From G020354085 sp964482055 (GTDB lineage Bacteria; Pseudomonadota; Gammaproteobacteria; Acidiferrobacterales; Sulfurifustaceae): a stretch of DNA of 18,866 nucleotides. This document shows positions 8,366 through 15,576 of this stretch, one piece after another. Below the pieces are notes generated by a model. That model was not told where the DNA came from and ran no database searches. It was given only the letters and a program-made list of their open reading frames with translations. The translations under genes were made by a program, and so were the position numbers. Within the stretch, counting starts at the first letter, position 1. The number at the start of each line of letters is the position of its first letter. Where the stretch lies: NCBI GenBank assembly GCA_964482055.1, contig CAYZVX010000058.1, positions 1 to 18,866 on the forward strand, written 5' to 3'.

Positions 8366-8394
8366 AGTATACCGGCGCGCCTACCCCGGTTCAA
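8366..8394 (-). promoter_or_regulatory. Sigma70 promoter of gltBD
   Basis: On the minus strand, -35 TTGAAC (8389-8394) and -10 TATACT (8366-8371) are 17 bases apart, close to consensus in both boxes and spacing. It points at gltB, with a predicted start near 8359. It lies just downstream of dgt and probably drives gltB-gltD, perhaps with hemE and the gene after it. Confidence 0.78.
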
Positions 8395-8407
8395 TGGAAT
8401 GGCGAAA

Positions 8408-8433
8408 GGGCGCCCCGCCGCCGCACGGCACCC
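8408..8433 (-). terminator. Possible terminator after dgt
   Basis: On the minus strand, GGGTGCC and GGCGCCC can form a 7-bp stem with one G-U pair around a 12-base GC-rich loop, followed by only three T residues. It lies 13 bases after the dgt stop and just before the gltB promoter, the right place for the end of the pil/aro unit, but the short T-run makes it weak. Confidence 0.38.
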
Positions 8434-8446
8434 AGCGGCAGGCCCT

Positions 8447-9595
8447 TCAGGTGAGATGGTCGGGACTGAACAGCCGGGCGTGCTCGCGAATGGCGTAGCG
8501 GTCGGTCATGCCGGCGATATAGTCAGCGATGATCCGCGCCCGACTGGCGCGGTCGTCGCCGGAGCCGGCCCGACGTATCCGCTCCTGATCCTGGTCGGGC
8601 AGCAGCCGCGGGTCCTCGAAGAACGCGGAAAAGAGCTCGCGCACGGTGCGCACCGCCTTGGCGCTCATGCGCCGCACCCGGTAGTGGGCATAGAGGTGCT
8701 GGCGCAGAAAGCGCTTGAGCGCTTGGGTCTCCTCGCGCACCGTGGGGCTATAGTCGATGAGCGGCTCGGGATGGTTGCGCGCCGCCTCGATACTTCCGAC
8801 CCCGGATTCCGCGAGCCGGCGCCGACTCGTCTCGATCAGGTCGGTGACCACGTAGTTGATCATGCGCCGTATGGTTTCGTGAATCTTGCGCCGCGCAGCG
8901 AGCTGCGGGTAGCGCCGCTCGACCTCCTCGTACTGCCGGGCAAAGAGCGTGACCTCACGCAAGGCCTCGATACTGAGCAGGCCGGAGCGCAATCCATCGT
9001 CCACGTCGTGGTTGTTGTAGGCGATCTCGTCGGCCAGATTGGCCAGCTGCGCCTCCAGGCTCGGCTGCTTGCGCTCAATGAATCGCCGGCCAAGCTCGCC
9101 AAGCTCCGCCGCGTTCTTCAGCGAGCAGTGCTTCAGGATGCCTTCGCGCGCCTCGTAGGTGAGATTCAGCCCGGGAAACTCCGCGTAGCGTTCCTCGAGC
9201 AGGTCAACGACGCGCAGCGACTGCAGATTATGCTCGAAGCCGCCGTAGTCGCGCATGCACTCGTTGAGCGCATCCTGCCCGGAATGACCGAACGGGGTGT
9301 GGCCGAGGTCGTGCGCGAGCGCAATCGCCTCGACCAGATCCTCGTTGAGCGCCAGGGCGCGGGCGATCGAGCGACCAATCTGCGCGACCTCGATGGAGTG
9401 GGTAAGCCGTGTGCGGAACAGGTCGCCTTCGTGATTCACGAAGACCTGCGTCTTGTACTCGAGCCGCCGGAACGCGGCGCAGTGAATGATGCGGTCGCGA
9501 TCGCGCTGGTACTCGGAGCGATGCGCGGGCGCAGGCTCGGCGTATTGACGCCCGCGCGTGGTGCGATCGTCCGCCGCGTACGGCGCCAGCCTCAT
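8447..9595 (-). CDS. dgt: dGTPase-like HD-domain triphosphohydrolase
   Basis: Members of this family hydrolyse dNTPs, classically dGTP, to the nucleoside and tripolyphosphate, and so affect the cytoplasmic dNTP pool. The 382-residue protein has the early motif HRSEYQRDRDRIIHCAAFRRL. It then carries the HD metal site H66, H95 and D96 (RLTHSIEVAQ and ALAHDLGHTPFGH), with a later metal-site aspartate in LADEIAYNNHDVDDG. Length and motifs fit the shorter dGTPase-like type 2 group better than the roughly 505-residue E. coli Dgt, so the exact substrate is uncertain. The ATG overlaps the aroB stop as ATGA, so the two are coupled. In Pseudomonas the equivalent slot between aroB and gltB holds a SPOR-domain gene. 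A weak terminator candidate follows the stop. Confidence 0.93.
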   Translation of the reverse strand: MRLAPYAADDRTTRGRQYAEPAPAHRSEYQRDRDRIIHCAAFRRLEYKTQVFVNHEGDLFRTRLTHSIEVAQIGRSIARALALNEDLVEAIALAHDLGHTPFGHSGQDALNECMRDYGGFEHNLQSLRVVDLLEERYAEFPGLNLTYEAREGILKHCSLKNAAELGELGRRFIERKQPSLEAQLANLADEIAYNNHDVDDGLRSGLLSIEALREVTLFARQYEEVERRYPQLAARRKIHETIRRMINYVVTDLIETSRRRLAESGVGSIEAARNHPEPLIDYSPTVREETQALKRFLRQHLYAHYRVRRMSAKAVRTVRELFSAFFEDPRLLPDQDQERIRRAGSGDDRASRARIIADYIAGMTDRYAIREHARLFSPDHLT

Positions 9596-10677
9596 GCCGC
9601 CTGCCTGCCGAACTCGAGGGTGGCAGCCAGGTGCTCGCCCGGAAATTCATCCGTGACCACGGCTTCGCCGATCGATTTGAGCAGCACCAGTCGTAACCGC
9701 CCGTCCTGCACCTTTTTGTCCACCGCCATGAGCTCAAGGAAACGCTCATTGGTCAACGTCGCGGGGGCGCGCACGGGCAGGCGCGCGCGTCGCACCAGCT
9801 GCTCGATGCGCGCCACGTCCGCCGCTCCCAACCAGCCGAGCCGGCGCGAGAGGTCAGCCGCCAGCACCATGCCGGCGGCGATGGCCTCGCCGTGCAGCCA
9901 GGTGCCGTACCCCATGCCGGTCTCAATAGCGTGGCCGAACGTATGGCCGAGATTGAGGATGGCGCGCAACCCCGCCTCGCGCTCGTCTGCCGCCACCACC
10001 TCGGCCTTGTTCTGGCAGGACCGGTAGATGGCATCGGCGAGCGCCTGCGGGTCGCGGCCGAGCAGCGCATCGATGTTGGCCTCCAGCCAACCGAAGAAGC
10101 TGCGATCGCGAATGAGCCCGTACTTAATCACCTCCGCCAGCCCCGCCGACAGCTCGCGATCGGGCAGTGTTGCGAGCGTATCCGTGTCGATGATGACGCC
10201 GCGCGGCTGGTGGAATGCGCCGATCATGTTCTTGCCGAGCGGGTGATTGACTCCGGTTTTGCCGCCCACTGAGGAGTCGACCATGGCGAGCAGGGTCGTC
10301 GGGATCTGCACGTACGGAACGCCGCGTTGGTAAACGGCCGCGGTGAAACCGGCGATGTCGCCGATGACACCGCCGCCGAGCGCGATGACCGTGGTGCGTC
10401 GATCGCACCGCGCGCGCAACAGCGCGTCAATGATGCGGTTCACTGTCTCAAGCGTCTTGAACTCCTCGCCATCCGGCAAGACGACCTCCGTCGAATTGAC
10501 GTCCGGCAGGGACCTGCGGAGGCGCTCGAGGTACAAGGGGCCAACCGTCTCGTTCGTAACGATGGCGACGCTCTTACCTGCAATCAATGGGGCGAGCAGC
10601 TCCGTGCGACCCAGCAGGCCGCGGCCGATATGGATAGGGTAACTGCGGTCAGCGAGATCAAGCGTGAGTGTCTTCAT
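9592..10677 (-). CDS. aroB: 3-dehydroquinate synthase
   Basis: AroB converts DAHP to 3-dehydroquinate, the second step of the shikimate pathway, using NAD+ and a divalent metal in the cytoplasm. The 361-residue length is typical. The NAD-binding GGGVIGDIAGF and the PTTLLAMVDSSVGGKTGVNHPLGKN-type active-site segment are present. The metal ligands are expected from AEVIKYG (Glu), LNLGHTFGHA (His) and LHGEA (His), all intact. The ATG lies inside the end of aroK, giving a 20-base overlap. The sequence GAAGG sits very close before the start, so translation probably depends on ribosomes finishing aroK. Its own stop overlaps the dgt start. The aroK-aroB pair is a common proteobacterial arrangement. 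Confidence 0.98.
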   Translation of the reverse strand: MKTLTLDLADRSYPIHIGRGLLGRTELLAPLIAGKSVAIVTNETVGPLYLERLRRSLPDVNSTEVVLPDGEEFKTLETVNRIIDALLRARCDRRTTVIALGGGVIGDIAGFTAAVYQRGVPYVQIPTTLLAMVDSSVGGKTGVNHPLGKNMIGAFHQPRGVIIDTDTLATLPDRELSAGLAEVIKYGLIRDRSFFGWLEANIDALLGRDPQALADAIYRSCQNKAEVVAADEREAGLRAILNLGHTFGHAIETGMGYGTWLHGEAIAAGMVLAADLSRRLGWLGAADVARIEQLVRRARLPVRAPATLTNERFLELMAVDKKVQDGRLRLVLLKSIGEAVVTDEFPGEHLAATLEFGRQAA

Positions 10678-11200
10678 TGCCTTCGAATCGCTTCAGTTGC
10701 GCCACGATCTCGCGGGCGACGCGCAGCGGGGAACGCCTTGCCGTGTGCGCTACGATGTGCGCGGTTTCCCGGTACAGCGGGTCGCGCGCACGCAGGATCT
10801 CTTCGAGCTTGGCCCGGCGGTCGGTGTTCTGCAGAAGCGGCCGGTTCCGGTCTCTCTGGGTCCGCTCGACCAGCGTTTCCAGCGGAGCGCAAAGATAAAC
10901 CACCGTGCCGCGCTCGCGCAAAATGCGGCGGTTCTCCTCGGACAGGACCGCGCCCCCGCCGGTCGCCAGCACGATGCCGTGCCGCCGGGTCAACTCCTCG
11001 ATGGCGGCGCTTTCGCGCTTGCGAAACCCGGCTTCGCCTTCGATTTCGAAGATCAGCGGTATAGCGGCACCGGTGCGCGCCTCGATGACCTGGTCGGTGT
11101 CGATGAACTCCCGATGTAGAAGCGCTGCCAGGTGGCGTCCGACGGTCGACTTGCCGGCCCCCATCGGGCCGACCAGGAACAGGTTGTCTCGCCGGCTCAT
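10658..11200 (-). CDS. aroK: Shikimate kinase
   Basis: AroK phosphorylates shikimate at the 3-hydroxyl with ATP, the fifth step of the shikimate pathway. The 180-residue protein has the Walker A motif GPMGAGKST with K17, the shikimate-binding FIDTD, and GGGAVL. A lid segment, RNRPLL, carries the arginine that closes on ATP. Length is normal for the family. The ATG at 11200 has no Shine-Dalgarno sequence. A perfect TATAAT ends only 11 bases before it, so a transcript starting there would have a leader of only a few bases. Otherwise the gene may be read from the pil operon through the hairpin at 11220-11247. Its end overlaps aroB by 20 bases. Confidence 0.97.
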   Translation of the reverse strand: MSRRDNLFLVGPMGAGKSTVGRHLAALLHREFIDTDQVIEARTGAAIPLIFEIEGEAGFRKRESAAIEELTRRHGIVLATGGGAVLSEENRRILRERGTVVYLCAPLETLVERTQRDRNRPLLQNTDRRAKLEEILRARDPLYRETAHIVAHTARRSPLRVAREIVAQLKRFEGNEDTHA

Positions 11201-11211
11201 GCGCGGGTCAG

Positions 11212-11217
11212 ATTATA
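11212..11217 (-). promoter_or_regulatory. Perfect -10 box before aroK
   Basis: TATAAT reads toward aroK and ends 11 bases before its ATG. No -35 consensus is found 16-18 bases upstream, where the 3' arm of the hairpin lies. If used, the transcript would start about 4-6 bases before the ATG. The missing -35 keeps confidence moderate. Confidence 0.45.
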
Positions 11218-11219
11218 CC

Positions 11220-11247
11220 GCGACGCCCACCGCGGGGTGGGCGTCGC
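11220..11247 (-). terminator. Strong hairpin between pilQ and aroK
   Basis: GCGACGCCCACC and GGTGGGCGTCGC form a perfect 12-bp stem around a 4-base loop, 14 bases after the pilQ stop. On the minus strand GGTATAATC follows rather than a T-run, so it is not a textbook intrinsic terminator. It could end or reduce pil transcription, protect the pilQ mRNA 3' end, or act with the TATAAT next to it. Confidence 0.55.
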
Positions 11248-11261
11248 GCCCGCAAGGCCGG

Positions 11262-13811
11262 TCAGCGCACGGCGAGCTTGTCCGACAGGATGCGTGGCGT
11301 CAGGAACACCAGCAGCTCCGTCTTGTTGTCCCTGACGTCCTTGGTCTTGAACAGCCAGCCCAGCAGGGGAATGTCGCCAAAGAACGGCACCTGCGTGACC
11401 GAGTCGTTGCGATCCTGCTCGAAGATGCCGCCGATCACCACCGTCTCCCCGTTGTCGAGCAGCACTTGGGTCGTGATTTCCTTGACGTTCAACAACCCCG
11501 TCACCGCGTCGACGAAGTTGTCCTTGGAGATGACGACGTCGAGGTTGACGCGCTCATCGGGCGTGATCTGCGGCGTTACCTCGAGCTTGAGCGTCGCCTT
11601 CTTCGTCACTACCGATCCGGCGCCGAGCACGGTTGTTGTGAAGACGCGCTCCTGACCCTGTTCGATCTTTGCCTTCTTCTGCGTGGCGGTGATTACGCGC
11701 GGGCTTGATATGATCTTCCCCTTGCCCTCCTGCTCGAGCGCCGACAACTCCAGATCGAGAATATTCGCGCCGCGAAAAAGCGTAAGCGAGAACACACCCG
11801 GGGCCTTAGAGTTGAGCGTCTGCGCTGGCAGGTTCACGTTCAACCCGCCCGGTACGTACTGGAAGGTGCCGGTATTCACGTACGCCGGCACAGCGTCCAG
11901 ACTGCCGGTGGTGACGCCACGCATGCCGCTGCCGGTCGAATCGCTCAGATGGCCAAAGCGCGCGCCTAGGCTGCGCGCGAAATTGTCGGTCGCCTCCACC
12001 AGACGCGTCTCGACCATGACCTGGCGGATCGGCTGATCGAGCTGTGCGACCAGCTTGCGAATCTCGCGAATCTTCCCCGGGGTATCCTGCACCAGGATGG
12101 AGTTGCTACGCGCGTCCACGGTCACCTGCCCGCGCGGCGACAGCAACGTGTTGGTCGTCCCGATCGTAGCACCGGCGGCGCCGATGCCCTGACCGGTCGC
12201 GGCCGCGCCGAACACCGGGTGCTGCATTTGGCTCACTTCGACTACCGGCTTGATGGACTTGAGCAGATTGGCGATGTCCTCGGCTTTGGCGTAGTTGATC
12301 TGGATGAGTTCCGACACGAGCGGCTCGAGCTCGAGGTTGGACTTCGACGCCTCGAGCGCAGCCTTCTCCTTGGCTGCGACTTCGGCCGCTGGCGCAACCG
12401 TTACGACATTGCCCTTGCGGCGCACGGCCAGCCCCTTGGAATCGACGATGAGATCGAGCGCCTGATCCCAGGGCACATCCTTGAGGCGCAGCGTCAGATT
12501 GCCCTTTACCGTGTCGCTCACCACGAAGTTGAGGCCGGTGAAATCGGCGAGCACCTGTAGCGCGGCACGCACGTCGATGTTCTGGAAGTTGAGCGAGAGC
12601 TTTTCGCCGGTATACCCGAACTCGTCCGCCTTCTTCTCGTCGGCCTTCTCGATGACCGGCCGAAAGTTCACCGTGAACAGGTTGCCGGCCTGGTAGGCGC
12701 TGTGCTCGAACTTGCCCTTCGGCACGACGATCATGCGCGTGTTCCGGCCCTGCGTGAAGGTGTCGATGGTCTGCACCGGGGTAGCAAAATCGACCACGTC
12801 GAGACGCCGCTGCAGATCTGGCGGAACGCTGGTGTCGAGGAAGTCGATGACGATCTCGCCCGCCTGCTCGCGAATGTCGATTCCGACCGCGGGATCCGAC
12901 AGTCCAATGGTGATCTTGCCCTCGCCCTGAGGGCCGCGCCGGAAGTCGATATTGGTCAGGCCATACTTGCCGCCTTTACGGCTGCTGGCGAAATGCGTGA
13001 CCTTCGGCTGCTGTGCGCCGGCAATGGTCGCGCGCGGCGCGTCGAGCGTGATGACGAAATTGTTGCCCTCGGCGCTGGCGCTGTGCGCCGCCGGACGCAC
13101 GAGATTGAGCACGATGCGCGTACGGTTCTCATCCTCGCCAGCGTCGATGCTCGTGAGTGCGCCTTCGCGCACGGCGTAGCTCTTCTTTGGCAGCGCAACG
13201 CGCGTGCCCGGGAAATCGAAGACCACGCGCGCGGGCTTGTCCGGCGCCTCGCTCTTGAATATGGCGGGCTCCGCCGGCGGGCCGGACATGCGCAGCACGA
13301 CTTGCACGCGGTCGCCGGGTAGCTTGCTATATTGGATCTCCTGCAATGCCGTCTTGGCGGGAGCTGGTGGCGCGGCGGCCGGAACCGGGGTAGCGGCCGG
13401 CGCGGCTTCAACCGCCGGGGGCGCCGCCGCAGCGGTGCCGGATACCGCGGCAACGCGATAACCGCCGGCCGTCTTCTGCACATCGAGGCGCCCGGGCGAG
13501 GTGAGCAGCAGATCGACGGCCACGGCTGTACCGTTGTCCGACAGGTATGGGAACACGCCTTTCACAAAGCCCGACCCGCCGAGCTCATCGAGGTTCGGTC
13601 CGACCGTGCTGCCGGGGAAGCTGATACGCGCGCGCAGACCGTCGTCGTGCGATGAGACCTCGTAGGGCGCCTCGCCACTGACGTTGATCTTGAGCACGGC
13701 GTCGGCTTCCCATGCGAGCGACTGGATCTCGCCAGCGGCAGCGTCCAGGCCGGTCAGCAGCAGCGCGGAAAGCACGAGGTGCCGGAAATTCGTTCGCATT
13801 CTTGTCATCAT
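11262..13811 (-). CDS. pilQ: Type IV pilus secretin PilQ
   Basis: PilQ forms the outer-membrane ring through which the pilus passes. I chose the ATG at 13811 because AAGG lies 8 bases before it; the ATG at 13826 has AGGA only one base away. This gives 849 residues. A signal peptide (basic MMTRMRTNFRH, hydrophobic LVLSALLLTGL, cleavage after DAAA near 26) leads the protein. AMIN-type, peptidoglycan-binding modules follow at about 28-120, 156-255 and 278-375. An Ala/Pro linker lies at 125-155. The STN/N0 domain starts at 404 and an N1-like ring domain follows. The secretin core runs from about 598 (VMVETRLVEA) to the end and includes VPFFGDIPLLGWLF and ELLVFLTPRIL. It is longer than the roughly 714-residue P. 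aeruginosa protein, apparently through an extra N-terminal module. pilP lies immediately upstream. Confidence 0.96.
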   Translation of the reverse strand: MMTRMRTNFRHLVLSALLLTGLDAAAGEIQSLAWEADAVLKINVSGEAPYEVSSHDDGLRARISFPGSTVGPNLDELGGSGFVKGVFPYLSDNGTAVAVDLLLTSPGRLDVQKTAGGYRVAAVSGTAAAAPPAVEAAPAATPVPAAAPPAPAKTALQEIQYSKLPGDRVQVVLRMSGPPAEPAIFKSEAPDKPARVVFDFPGTRVALPKKSYAVREGALTSIDAGEDENRTRIVLNLVRPAAHSASAEGNNFVITLDAPRATIAGAQQPKVTHFASSRKGGKYGLTNIDFRRGPQGEGKITIGLSDPAVGIDIREQAGEIVIDFLDTSVPPDLQRRLDVVDFATPVQTIDTFTQGRNTRMIVVPKGKFEHSAYQAGNLFTVNFRPVIEKADEKKADEFGYTGEKLSLNFQNIDVRAALQVLADFTGLNFVVSDTVKGNLTLRLKDVPWDQALDLIVDSKGLAVRRKGNVVTVAPAAEVAAKEKAALEASKSNLELEPLVSELIQINYAKAEDIANLLKSIKPVVEVSQMQHPVFGAAATGQGIGAAGATIGTTNTLLSPRGQVTVDARSNSILVQDTPGKIREIRKLVAQLDQPIRQVMVETRLVEATDNFARSLGARFGHLSDSTGSGMRGVTTGSLDAVPAYVNTGTFQYVPGGLNVNLPAQTLNSKAPGVFSLTLFRGANILDLELSALEQEGKGKIISSPRVITATQKKAKIEQGQERVFTTTVLGAGSVVTKKATLKLEVTPQITPDERVNLDVVISKDNFVDAVTGLLNVKEITTQVLLDNGETVVIGGIFEQDRNDSVTQVPFFGDIPLLGWLFKTKDVRDNKTELLVFLTPRILSDKLAVR

Positions 13812-13829
13812 GGTAGCCACCTTCATTTC

Positions 13830-14342
13830 CTATTCGGCCAGGGCGAGATTTGCCTCACGCTCCGTCCAGTCCCCCATTGAGCTCTGCACCAGTTCGATCA
13901 GGTCGACCTTATCCTCGCCGATCTTGGTAATCATTCCGAAGTTCTGGCCAAGATGATCGCCGATCTTGGCGCGATGCACCGTGCCATCGGGGGCCTGGAT
14001 TACCGCCCAGGCCTGCTTGCCACGCATCAACGTGCCCACCATCTTGAGCGAATCGAGCGGGTAGTCTTCGAGCGGCTCCTTGCGCCGGCCGCGGTCCGGC
14101 CGCAGGTCACGGCCGCCGCGGGCCTGGGGTTTGAGGTTTAGCGCCGCGAAGGGATCGGCCAGGTTCGTTGCCGCGTAAAGAAACGGTTCCTGGACCTTGA
14201 TCTCGGGCAGCGGTTCGACGCGCGGTTTCTTGTCGGCATGCGCGGTCCTGACGAACTCTCGCACCTCGTCGAGCTCATCGCTACCGCAGCCGGCGAGCGC
14301 CAGGCACAGCAGGCCAACGACCGTTACGGTGCCCCGGCTCAC
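13830..14342 (-). CDS. pilP: Type IV pilus assembly lipoprotein PilP
   Basis: PilP is a lipoprotein that links the PilN/PilO complex of the inner membrane to the secretin PilQ. The 170-residue protein begins with a short signal and a lipobox, LAGC, with the lipidated cysteine at 19. A flexible, charged, proline-rich stretch (about 20-85) follows. The compact C-terminal beta domain (about 90-165) contains LKMVGTLMRGKQAWAVIQ and KIGDHLGQNFGMI. The start is GTG at 14342, overlapping the pilO stop as GTGA. GAGGA lies 7 bases upstream, which supports this start and makes PilP translation coupled to PilO. pilQ follows within 20 bases. Confidence 0.95.
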   Translation of the reverse strand: MSRGTVTVVGLLCLALAGCGSDELDEVREFVRTAHADKKPRVEPLPEIKVQEPFLYAATNLADPFAALNLKPQARGGRDLRPDRGRRKEPLEDYPLDSLKMVGTLMRGKQAWAVIQAPDGTVHRAKIGDHLGQNFGMITKIGEDKVDLIELVQSSMGDWTEREANLALAE

Positions 14343-15007
14343 GGAGCGGTCCTCGCGGCAGGGGCCGGGCGCGCGGGCGCGCGCGGGCCCTTGGCCTTGC
14401 GCTCAGCTTCCGCGCGCGCGGCGATCTCCGAGGCCTCGAGATAACGATAGGTCTTGGCCTGGGCGGAAATCGCGAGCTTGGTACCCTTCTGCGGCGCCTC
14501 GATCGCGATGTCGCCGAAGGTCACGATACGCGGTAGCGCGGCCACGTCGCTGACGAACTGAGCGAGCTCGTGGTAGGTACCATTGACCTTGATGCTGATC
14601 GGCTTCTCCGCATAAAACTCCTTCGGGATCTCGTTTTCGGGCTTGAACAGCACGAACTCGAGACCGCGCCCGAGACCCGCCTGGGTGATATCGACCAGCA
14701 GATCGGGAATCTCCGTGGTGTTGGGCAGTTGGCGCACCAGCGTGCCAAAGGTCTGCTGCATCTCCTCCATCTGCTGCTTGTAGGCCGGCAGGTTGAGGGC
14801 GAGCGCCTTCTTGCTGAGGTAAGTCTCGCGCAGCTTTTCCTCCTTCGCTTTGGCGTCGTTCCAGATGTCGAGCTCGCCTTGGATGAACACGAAGTAGCCC
14901 ATCACCAGGATCAACACGCAGACCACGGCAATCGCGCCGAGCTTGACCGGCAGCGGCCACGACCCGATGTCGTTGACGTTGATGTTTCTTAGATCGTCCA
15001 GCTTCAT
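14339..15007 (-). CDS. pilO: Type IV pilus inner-membrane protein PilO
   Basis: PilO pairs with PilN in the inner membrane and forms the periplasmic part of the pilus alignment complex. The 222-residue protein has a short cytoplasmic N-terminus and one membrane segment at about 19-43 (KLGAIAVVCVLILVMGYFVF). A coiled-coil stretch follows at about 45-95, then a ferredoxin-like periplasmic domain with GLEFVLFKPENE and KVNGTYHELAQFVSDVA. An Arg/Ala/Pro-rich tail ends the protein, longer and more basic than I expect for the family. The ATG overlaps the pilN stop as ATGA, and the stop overlaps the pilP GTG, so it sits in the middle of a coupled chain. Confidence 0.96.
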   Translation of the reverse strand: MKLDDLRNINVNDIGSWPLPVKLGAIAVVCVLILVMGYFVFIQGELDIWNDAKAKEEKLRETYLSKKALALNLPAYKQQMEEMQQTFGTLVRQLPNTTEIPDLLVDITQAGLGRGLEFVLFKPENEIPKEFYAEKPISIKVNGTYHELAQFVSDVAALPRIVTFGDIAIEAPQKGTKLAISAQAKTYRYLEASEIAARAEAERKAKGPRAPARPAPAARTAP

Positions 15008-15576
15008 GGTCCGGCGTCCGCCAATTGCTTTTGCTTCGTCACCTGCTTGACCTTGAGCGAAAACTCACTCACCCGATCCCCGCCCTTGTCCTTGACGTTG
15101 ATCACGTCGAGCTCCGGATTGGCAAACCACTCCGAGGACGAGAGGTTGCGCATAAGCGCCGAGACGCGCGCATTCGATTGCGCGACGCCCTTGAGCTCCG
15201 AGGCCTGGCTGCCGTGCTTGAGCGAGGTGAGATAGACCCCGTCGGGCATCTTGCGGACCAGCTCGTCGAACATGCGCACGACGCGCGAGCGGTCGCCCTG
15301 CAGCTGGTAGATCACGTTCATGCGTGCGATCAGATCCTGGCGCTGCTTCTTGAGCTCGGCGATCTCCTTGATCTCCTCTTCCACCTTCTTGATCTCGCCT
15401 TCCAGATACTGGTTGCGGCGATTCTGCGCCTCGATCCAGCCGGTCACATGCAGGTGGGCGTAGAAGACAATCACGCCCATCAGGATCCACGCGCCGATCG
15501 CGATGGTGAGGAGCTGGCGATCCTGCTCCTTGCGGCGCATTTCGCGCCACGGCAGCAGATTCAGTCTGGTGGTCAT
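15004..15576 (-). CDS. pilN: Type IV pilus inner-membrane protein PilN
   Basis: PilN anchors the cytoplasmic PilM to the inner membrane and forms dimers with PilO. The 190-residue protein starts with TTRLNLLPWRE, the short motif known to sit in a groove of PilM. A membrane segment (about 21-44, LLTIAIGAWILMGVIVFYAH) and a Glu/Lys-rich coiled coil (about 49-90) follow. A periplasmic domain comes last, with MPDGVYLTSLKHG and the FSLKVKQ strand. The ATG overlaps the pilM stop as ATGA, and GGAG lies 9 bases upstream. Its stop overlaps pilO. Confidence 0.97.
   Translation of the reverse strand: MTTRLNLLPWREMRRKEQDRQLLTIAIGAWILMGVIVFYAHLHVTGWIEAQNRRNQYLEGEIKKVEEEIKEIAELKKQRQDLIARMNVIYQLQGDRSRVVRMFDELVRKMPDGVYLTSLKHGSQASELKGVAQSNARVSALMRNLSSSEWFANPELDVINVKDKGGDRVSEFSLKVKQVTKQKQLADAGP

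Noticed and set aside
8219..10027. 602-codon plus-strand open frame across dgt and aroB
   Set aside because: It is antisense to two genes with intact catalytic motifs and covers the gltB promoter.
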